From: Athripsodes cinereus
Lineage: Eukaryota > Arthropoda > Insecta > Trichoptera > Leptoceridae
Direction: 5' to 3'
NCBI GenBank assembly: GCA_947579605.1
Contig: OX388309.1
Location: forward strand, 18,732,713 to 18,796,712
DNA length: 64,000 bases
The notes beneath the pieces are model-generated. The model searched no databases. It was given only the letters and a program-made list of their open reading frames with translations, and was not told where the DNA came from. A program made the translations under genes and the position numbers. Of this stretch, positions 56,174-64,000 are shown piece by piece (positions within the stretch are counted from its first letter, which is position 1; every line of letters starts with the position of its first letter).

Positions 56174-57883
56174 TTCTACACAGTTAGAGTTTGTGAGGTA
56201 TTCTAAACTGGATTTATAATATATATACATAACAGATCAGCTCTGTGACTGTGTATATGCCTAATAACGATAAACTTTTATTAATAGTTTCATTATTAAT
56301 ACTAATAATTTATTGTAGAGCATTAGAAGCGAAGGTAGGTACTTATGAGGCATATTGGTATGTTATTTGGCCAGCGTCCACTATATGTAGGCATTCCGTT
56401 GGCGCGTCGCTATCACAATGACCTGTCATATTTTGTCACAGTAGTAGATTTTGCATGTGGACAATGAAAGTTTACAAACGTATTATCTATTATTATTATT
56501 TCACGTTAGAATTGACATTCTGTGAAATTGGGTAGGATGATGACGTTCTTTCAGGTGACTGAAAATGAAGTATTTTACTTCTGAAATGTAGATAACTAAC
56601 CACTGCTTTTACTCGTATTAATCGCACAATGTTGTGTTTAGGTATATCGTCGATTTATATAGGACCTTAAGTTTTGTATAGCACTACTATATTTAGGGAA
56701 GTAAATATCTAAATATGCTGTTTACATTCAATAAATGATAAGATATTATATTTGGTGTTAGAAATTATTATTATTTTATGATTATTGTATGTAACACAGT
56801 CTGTTGTGTTGAAAACTGGATTTTCACTTGCTCAGAAGTGTGGATGTCAATCAAATTAAGTTTTTAAACTAAAAGGGGTCGTGGGTTCGATCCTCAGACT
56901 AGGCAAAAATATTAATGTCCATTTTCTGAGCTAATTCAATGTGTACGAGTCATCTATAGTAGTTTAAAAACTTTATTTGATATTATTATTTTATTTAGGT
57001 TTTGTATTCATTGCAAATTAAATTAACTGATTCTTTATGAGAAGTCCTAAATAATTTATGTAGGTTCTATTACTAATAATGTAGACAGGCAGGTATGTAT
57101 TGGTGGTGTGGAAGCGATTATATACCTAATCAGGTATTTGTAATCAATATGTTGCGTGATTTCCTAGCTGATGTGGTGTATAATATGTCCATAAATATGT
57201 TTAAATACATTATTTTCATTTATCCTATCATTCCCTGGAAGATTATTGATTAGTGATTAGGTACTTGTTATTTATATACATGACTGGGTGATTTCTGTGG
57301 GAAAACCTGTGTTACCACGGGTGTATGGTTTAATTAGCAGTAGTCCCATTGACATGTTCATTAAGGTGGAGATCGTCTCGACATGTATCCTGTTCTGTCC
57401 ACCTAATGTTGTATTTTCTTTGGTCATTGCAATAGGTATGTTGTGTACGTATTATAAATATAAATAATTATGTTTAGCGAGTGGTACATGTGTATTGACT
57501 GCCGGCAAGGCTAGCATCAAGAATGCGGCGCGGTTATATTTGCTATGAGCCGTAGGAGAGGATGAGGGGAGAGTGGAAGCCATCAACATCAGCGATAGTT
57601 ACGTGGTATCATACAAGTATAAAGACTAAGAGGCTGACTATTTCTTATGCATATGTTAACTACTTATGTACTATCTCTTACATTATCATTATATTGTATT
57701 TCTCGCGGGCATTTTTATCATTCCTCAAATTAAAATAAACAAATGACTTAGATAATGTAGCAAAAATGTTATGCTTGGTTTTTGATTATCTTATTAATTT
57801 GTAGTATTATAAAATGTCAAATCGTGAAGTTTACCGATGTCCTCCCACTTTACTAGCTCCAAACATTAATAATAAAAATAAAT

Positions 57884-58076
57884 TGAGTTCGTCGGTAGCC
57901 TGGCGGTAGAGTCTCGGCCTCTTGAACAAGGGGTCCGTGATTCGATACCATCAGGTGCCGGCAAACTCCCCTTTCACGACACAAGCTTTTAGTAGCTTAC
58001 TGTGAAAGGTGTATAAGGTTGTATTTGGGCTTATAACAAAACCCAGATGGCCAGATGTATCTTTAAAAAAAATATT
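57884..58076 (+). repeat. tRNA-derived SINE
   Basis: The head 'gtcggtagcctggcggtaga' (A box region) and 'gtccgtgattcgatacc' (B box) are followed by 'caggtgccggcaaactcccc', 'tttcacgacacaagctttta', 'gtagcttactgtgaaaggtg' and a short A tail at 58064-58072. The same order is found inverted at 32481-32636. Confidence 0.75.
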
Positions 58077-59112
58077 ATTTATAATTTCTCTGGGGCTGGG
58101 CTAGAAGTGTCCAATGTGCTTCTTAGTTACATACCTACACGGATAGTTTTGTTTGTATACTAGTATGTATTAGATAATAATATTATATTTCATAGACGGA
58201 ATACCAATGAATAAATTTCACAATGTAAAATATTTGTATTTTTTATATGTCTTGATAATTCCCCTATGCTTCTGTTGCAGCTCAGTGTTTAGTTTCTCGT
58301 CGTAGCTCTTTTAACTTTTATATAATGATTTTTTGCTATGTCCACCTATTATAACATATATTATACCTACGGCGAGAATATCCGCTCGTTCATATAAACA
58401 TTTACCGCCGATAACAACTCCATAATAATATATACAGAGACCAGTTCGACTTCTTTTCCCTGAGAAAAATGCAAATGTATGAATAGCCTTATTGAGCTAT
58501 TCAACTATTTTTTTGCTTCACGAATGAATCCGAGTTAGGGTTTTGTGAGAATATTTCTATTTAATATGTTAAGATAAGAATGTGCATTCTTTGATTTTTA
58601 AACTAATATGTGCAGAGAGATAGATGTAGATAGACAAGCTATGTGGAACTTCTGTAGGTACTTCTTAAGTAAATAAATACATTCTGATATTATCTGAGTC
58701 TAATTTATTTATTTTCGAAGAGCAACAAACATTGTGAAAGTTCGTCATATTTTATAAAATATCTTGAGTCTTGTGGATTTTTTACTCGCAAATGTATTAT
58801 TTTTTTGTGTGTTGAGGAATGATTTTTGACTATATTTGTTCTTAATTCCGGGTAAGTTGGAAGAGATCGAATTTTAGTGATAAACTCGCCCTTTGTACAT
58901 TGAATTGTATAACTGATATTTTTATGACACTGTTTTGATTTGTAATATTGTAACCACTGTACAATGAAGAATAAAATAAACAAATAAATAAATAGAATTT
59001 AAGTGCGTATTATTCGGACTGCAGTAGGTATATAATATAGTCACATACTATACACCATACATGCGAATTAGAACTACCATAAATTTCGCGAAGTTGTGGA
59101 TCACTTGCCTTA

Positions 59113-59828
59113 TGTGGTGTTCTCACTTTGGCGAATATCGCCAGGGCACCATAATATCGCCAGCCATTTGAACCGTGTGAACAATGTGACAGCTAGTCTG
59201 AAACGATAAAAAACAGTAGAAACGATATCGTCTCGAGTTGACCACCTTCCAACTTTTTCGGCCGATTGAACGATTTGCGCATGCGCAGATGTGCGTGGCG
59301 TTCGTATCTATGGTAAAAACTTTATAACCTATAAATTTTATAATGTTTCCCGCTTCGTGACAGCTGTTATCTTTGTTGTTAGTTTGTGGCCAGGGCAAAG
59401 TGAAGAATGACCTTTTTCAAATTGTTCTGGGTCTGGGTGTTACATGTATATGTGTGTAGTGCATTGTACATGTGTGTATCGTCGTGTTAGTACCCATAAT
59501 ACAAGATTCATCTTAGTTTGGGACTATCTCGATCTGTGTGAATTGTCTATGTATGTATGTATGTGGCGTTTGTTTCCTTATTAAAAGGCGCCGTATAACC
59601 TCTACTATAACATTTTCGACTAAAAATAAACACTTCGCGATCTCCATCTCGACGTCCGCCATTTTGAAAACAGTGTCAAAATCAAAGCGCATCTGACAGA
59701 TCGTTTATATATCGGTGGACTGTGTGAACAGGTGTGACGACCAATGGATGTCCGGCGAATTGTGTTTTTTCGCCTGGCGATATATTTTGAAATTCGCCTA
59801 GCGATATTCGCCAAATGTGAACACCCCA
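59113..59828. mobile_element. PIF/Harbinger-like MITE, 716 bp
   Basis: Ends TGTGGTGTTCTCACTTTGGC on the left and, inverted, TGGGGTGTTCACATTTGGCG on the right. The flanking trinucleotide TTA lies at 59110-59112 and 59829-59831, the target of PIF/Harbinger. Both ends carry 'ggcgaatatcgcc'-type subterminal words. No transposase frame is visible; the small frames inside are not convincing. Confidence 0.68.
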
Positions 59829-61477
59829 TTAGAGGCGATTGCATTAGGTGGTTTATATTTTTTATACATATTATGAAACACGAAAAATATTAGGTACCTA
59901 TGTAATTCTCAATTTTCATTTCATGTTCTTTTTATATAAATATATTTATATGATATTAATTATAGTTATATAGGTACCAACATTTTAAGTGCATTATAAA
60001 TTTACTTAAGATAAGTATCTATTTACTGTTGATTCATTTCAATTTACTTATACAAGTTATTTTATGCAAATCTGTATGTTATCTCATGTGCGTTGAATAC
60101 ACAATATTTCTATAAAATTTCCCATGAAACAATAGTAAGCATGACTATTCACTGCTCTCTACCCTGGGATCCTAAACCAGATTTATACTTTGATTTCTTA
60201 TTAAATTATTCTTTACATTTGTCGATTATAGGTTGCAGGGATAGGTACCTACGTTTGTGATGTTCTTACAGATATATACATGATTGATGTAAATACAGAT
60301 TTTTTTTATAGGTATTTTTACCTAGATATTTTAGGAAGTTGGTGAATGTTTCATGGGTGAAATCCATTTATATCAGCCTATACTAAGCGTACTTTTTCTT
60401 GAAATTATTTTGCACCAACGCATTGCCCTAACGCATTTTATGTGTAGGTCTTTTAAACACCTTTACTTTGATTGATGCTAAAATTTTTGTTAAACACGAA
60501 AGTCGATATCAAGATGCTTCGTAAATACCTACTTATAATTGGCATTACACTACACGTAAGTCATTACTATAATTAATATTTTGCACCCTGTTTTGTTTTA
60601 CAAGTTCCAAGTATACCGGGAAATAGCTATGTTTGTGTAAAAAACTTGGTGTTTGTTGAATTAAATAACGTAGTTCATAGAATGTCTGATTTAGATTATA
60701 TTGTGTATAGTTATGTAGTTGAGTTACACTTAGGTATATACGAGTATGATAATAGCACGTGAAATAATAATTATTAGTATCGCGGAATATGTATGTAGGT
60801 ACCTACTACATACTCGTTTGTTTATTTCTGTCATGTATAATGTTCTGACTTTGTATATATTATTTCGTATCGTTCTGAAATTCCTCGAAGTCAGTGTTTT
60901 TTTTTTATCATAAAAGATGAAGAGATCAGAGGTCAATCAGTAGGACGAAACTATTCGACGCCTTTCCGGTGTTACCCGCTGCAATAGAGCGAGAAATGAT
61001 CGGAATTATAATTAAACCAGTCCCAGGATTTGTATGAGTGATTATTTTTTATTACACCATTGAAACTGTACGGAACAAAAACAGCACATTGAGTTGTTCC
61101 CTTTGATTTTGGTCTATTGATAAAAAGGTTTTTATTTTTTTTTCTGTCTAGTAAACTAAAAAAAAATTGTTTCTACGACGAAACGAAATTAAAATAATTC
61201 TTTGAAAGATAGTAGATATAGCAAATTGAAATGGATTAATAAAATTTTCATCTACCCTGTACAGGTGAAATATAACTTTTTGTACTACATATTCATATTT
61301 TCCGGATATTAAATCGTACTTATATTATCCAGCTTATTGAATATACCTACATGTCGATCAGATCACCGAGTTCCACAGATTAACAATATTTTTTTTTTCA
61401 TAATGTAGGTTTTTTGCTCATGTCAGATTATCACGTAGAAAGTGATAATTTTTCAATTTCTGCTACTTCTATACAAT

Positions 61478-61650
61478 CTTGACATATCCCAAATATGGGC
61501 TAGCCAGCAGACCAGCTTCATGTTGTAAACGTGCAAGCTGTCCCCTCCGTGCCACAAAAAATGAAGGCATCCAGGATGGGCGTCAATCCTCATCGCTGAA
61601 TTTAAAAAGCCTTTATAATTTCAAAAACCTTGCTGTTTCCAGGACTCTCC
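61478..61650 (-). repeat. SINE-like family S copy
   Basis: Contains 'catatcccaaatatgggcta', 'gccagcagaccagcttcatg', 'gcaagctgtcccctccgtgc', 'ccaggatgggcgtcaatcct' and 'catcgctgaattta' on the plus strand. Confidence 0.62.
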
Positions 61651-61909
61651 ACAAATAAAAGCTCCTAAATTTGAATACATAAAATCTATTACAAGATAAA
61701 CACGTATTTGCTTTGAGTTTTCAGTAGACCGTCATACTGCTTCAAGTGACTTATCTTGGAATATTAGAATTACGAGTTGATGGCTTATGTAACTGTAGGA
61801 TCGATGTTTTCAATATTCAATATTCAGTTTTGTTTATTTTGATACTGTATTTGTTTTTTTTTTGCGATTAATTTATTTGAAGCTATATAGCTATTAAGTT
61901 ATAAGACAA

Positions 61910-62290
61910 AATGAGGAATATATTACTTTCATTGATTGTATCATATCGCGTAATAATTAATCATCGCGGAATAATTTCGCCGAGCAGATCCTCTCCTTTT
62001 CCTCTTTCCCTTTCCCTTCCTATTCTTGTTGTATGTGTGCTTTTTATCTTATTTATATTATATATTGCATTTGTAGTTTTCTTTTTAGCATCTTGTTTGG
62101 GGTTTGTTTTTATATACTTTTATCTATATGTATTTTCTATTGTTTTATTTTTTATTTATTTATTATTTTATTTTTTCGGGTTGGCTGGAAGAAATCGCAT
62201 ATGCGACAAGCCTGCTTTTTGGTAATTTATTGGAACAAAAACTTGTACACTGTATATATTGATGCCAATAAAGTTTTATTTATTTATCAG
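61910..62290 (+). mobile_element. CR1-like LINE 3' end with long flanking duplication
   Basis: A pyrimidine-rich stretch is followed by 'cgggttggctggaagaaatc', 'gcatatgcgacaagcctgct' and 'gccaataaagttttatttat', as at 11865 and 40955. A ~58-bp sequence ('agttataagacaaaatgagg' ... 'tcattgattgtatca') precedes it at 61885-61942 and follows it at 62307-62363, consistent with a long target-site duplication or duplicated flank. Confidence 0.65.
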
Positions 62291-62392
62291 CATTAACTTT
62301 GTTACATATAGCTATAAAGTTATAAGACAAAATGAGGAATATATTACTTTCATTGATTGTATCAGCATTAACTTTGTTACACTTCATGTTAA

Positions 62393-62605
62393 ATTATATA
62401 GTAAAATGAATAATTATTAATATTATATTAATGTTATATTGAGTAGGTATGTCTAACGCTCGACCGGTTTCGCGGATTCCGAGTTCGCATCGTATAGATC
62501 AGCACTTGACGATGCGAACTCGGAGTCCGCGAAACCGGTCGTGCGTTAGACATTCTCTAAGTAACATTAAAACAATATTAATAATTATTCATTTTATTAT
62601 ATAAT
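62393..62605. mobile_element. Foldback palindrome with GC-rich inner arms
   Basis: Outer A/T-rich arms ('gaataattattaatatt' class) and inner arms ('gtctaacgctcgaccggttt', 'cgcggattccgagttcgcat') are mirrored on the right ('atgcgaactcggagtccgcg', 'aaaccggtcgtgcgttagac'). The loop is about 15 nt at 62493-62507. Few mismatches. It begins about 100 bp after the CR1 3' end. Confidence 0.8.
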
Positions 62606-62684
62606 TCATTACTTGTTTGAAGTATTTATCTATGGATATAATAATGTACCTATGTATTAACTATTTCACGTGTTATGTATAAGA

Positions 62685-62725
62685 TTATGCCCTGTGCTCC
62701 CGAGAGAAGCGTTGAGTTGATTAAT
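62685..62725 (+). mobile_element. LINE-C 3' end relic
   Basis: 'gccctgtgctcccgagagaa', then 'gcgttgagttgattaatgat' repeats the 3' end seen at 25405-25445 and, inverted, at 49020-49055. Only the last ~40 bases remain. Confidence 0.55.
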
Positions 62726-64000
62726 GATGAGATTAAGTAAGCAATATGTAGGTATATTATATGTCTGTATCGTAGTCACTAATACCATACCAAATAATGG
62801 TTTGCCAAATAGAACAATCTCAGGATTATTATTCAATTGACAATAAACATTATATAGCACAATATGACGCAGTGTAATCGTCCGACACACTCGTACAATA
62901 TACTGATACCTACTATCTAAATTATGTATCTATATCTTGTATTATTTATTCTTTGTGCACTATGCTCGTGTACAATACGTTATTACACATTGTACGAGTA
63001 TTTGTATTGTGTGTGTGAATATAGGTACTTGTGGTACCTACATAGGTATTCCTATGCTGTAGTCACTGAGGTCAAATAATACAATAATAAAAGATCGCAA
63101 TGATCGCACTACTGCATTCCATCACATTTTTATTTGGCTTCTTCAAAAATTTACCACACATCAGTCAGTCAGTACCCATGACACGTTGCTGTACCTATTT
63201 GTATTTATTGTATTGTAGGATCCCATAAGGTAATACAGGGTCGTATAATAATATCATAGCAGGAATACCTATGTATGTACATACCTATAATAGTTATTAT
63301 TTTAAAATTTCCAAACGTCTATTCCAAATTGTGTTAGTTGTAATTACCAATTATTTCGTCAAAAAATTTTGACAGAAAAAAAAGTTTGTGAAAGCAACTT
63401 TTCATACTTTCAAAGTTTCAATACACCGTACCGTTGTTTTCGGCATATACCATTTTGTAAATGCGGTTTAACATATTTATAATGCATCGATTTATGTTAA
63501 TATGCCAGAACTTGATATAGTGATAGTAAAATGTAGCATGATATTAGATGAGGTGATTAAATTTGTCGAGTTAGTTTGCATTGCACATAAATACCTACTA
63601 CGCACCTAAATAGTATGAACCGTATGTTCGATTATCACTTATACCGTCTCTATCCTATCTCCATAGACTACACAATTATATTATTGTAATTCAGAAATAC
63701 CTTATTAAATTGTGCATTATGTTATAGGTAATTAGGTGTGGTATATGCAGTTTATATATAATATTATAATTGATATGTATCATGGCACAGTATCATAACC
63801 CCAAAGATTCATATGCCTTGGGGATGTAGTGACCTTGTGTCTCCTCTGTAACCTTGTACGTAATATCGCGAGGAATGTGGAGGCCATGGCAGGTGTGGTT
63901 AATGGTTATCATCAACATTGTACCTTGCTCAGGGGAAGTCATGCTATAACAGACCAATCATCTTAAAATATCACAAATAGTTAATAATAATTTTCCTTCA

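Larger units (their letters stand above)
43280..64000 (+). other. kibra: Kibra first intron (at least 20.7 kb)
   Basis: It starts with gtaggt at 43280 and runs off the window. A search by eye for the expected next exon (a frame continuing through KPLTFADC-like sequence into the second WW domain) found nothing. Stretches 43290-44265, 44560-46030, 46840-47880, 53100-54360, 54660-55930, 56200-57880, 58080-59100, 59840-61470 and 62730-64000 are AT-rich with no recognised gene or named element. Confidence 0.6.

Noticed and set aside
56868..56960. A tRNA-like 'gggttcgatcc' B box
   Set aside because: Only the B-box region is present. The rest does not fold as a tRNA and no SINE body was matched, so it was not listed.
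59620..59844. A 74-codon minus-strand frame and other small frames in the Harbinger-like element
   Set aside because: They span the inverted terminus and show no transposase motif.

Overview
The window is AT-rich eukaryotic nuclear DNA from an arthropod, very probably an insect. The reasons are: multi-exon genes with GT/AG introns whose predicted proteins match animal families (a KIAA1549-like membrane protein, FAM114A, Kibra); CR1-like LINE 3' ends of the insect type; dense hAT elements; and the pervasive TAGGTACCTA-like short motif seen in many hemipteran and lepidopteran genomes. The order cannot be fixed from the sequence alone; Hemiptera is a guess. No rRNA, functional tRNA or CRISPR was found.

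Three protein-coding genes are supported. (1) Plus strand, 5216-27529: a 13-exon gene for an 883-residue type I membrane protein resembling KIAA1549/KIAA1549L, with a signal-peptide exon, a 14.4-kb first intron, an ectodomain, one transmembrane helix and a long proline/serine-rich tail. (2) Minus strand, 36326-28745: a complete 9-exon FAM114A gene (622 residues), convergent with the first, about 1.2 kb between stop codons. (3) Plus strand, 43152-43279: the first coding exon of Kibra (Hippo-pathway WW/C2 protein), preceded by a relatively GC-rich promoter/5' UTR. The rest of the window, more than 20 kb, is its first intron. In the two complete genes the coding length is a multiple of three and all splice phases agree.

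The remaining sequence is mostly mobile-element debris. Recurrent families are labelled here: LINE-A (6360-7215, 36880-37790, relic inside 586-1158); LINE-B, with a TATAG microsatellite tail (18946, 37155, 39595, 41640, 44270, 50875); a ~200-bp SINE-like family S, sharing the LINE-B 3' end (eight copies); LINE-C (25180, 49010, 62685); CR1/L2-like C-termini or 3' ends (11865, 31716, 40955, 46094, 61910); and tRNA-derived SINEs (28215, 32481, 38060, 57884). DNA transposons are recognisable by terminal inverted repeats (TIRs) and target-site duplications (TSDs): hAT elements at 586, 1776, 14833, 33950, 38324 and 55942, a Mutator-like element at 39809, a PIF/Harbinger-like element at 59113, inverted-repeat elements at 6035 and 54370, and foldback palindromes at 47890 and 62393.

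The most notable structure is at 16948-17822: two nearly identical 154-bp direct repeats flank an intact 184-codon frame with no usable long ATG-started ORF. Its product resembles the C-terminal restriction-like endonuclease of R2/NeSL-type retroelements. It looks like a tandem, 5'-truncated dimer. No new multi-gene system was found; the novelty lies in transposon structure and nesting.
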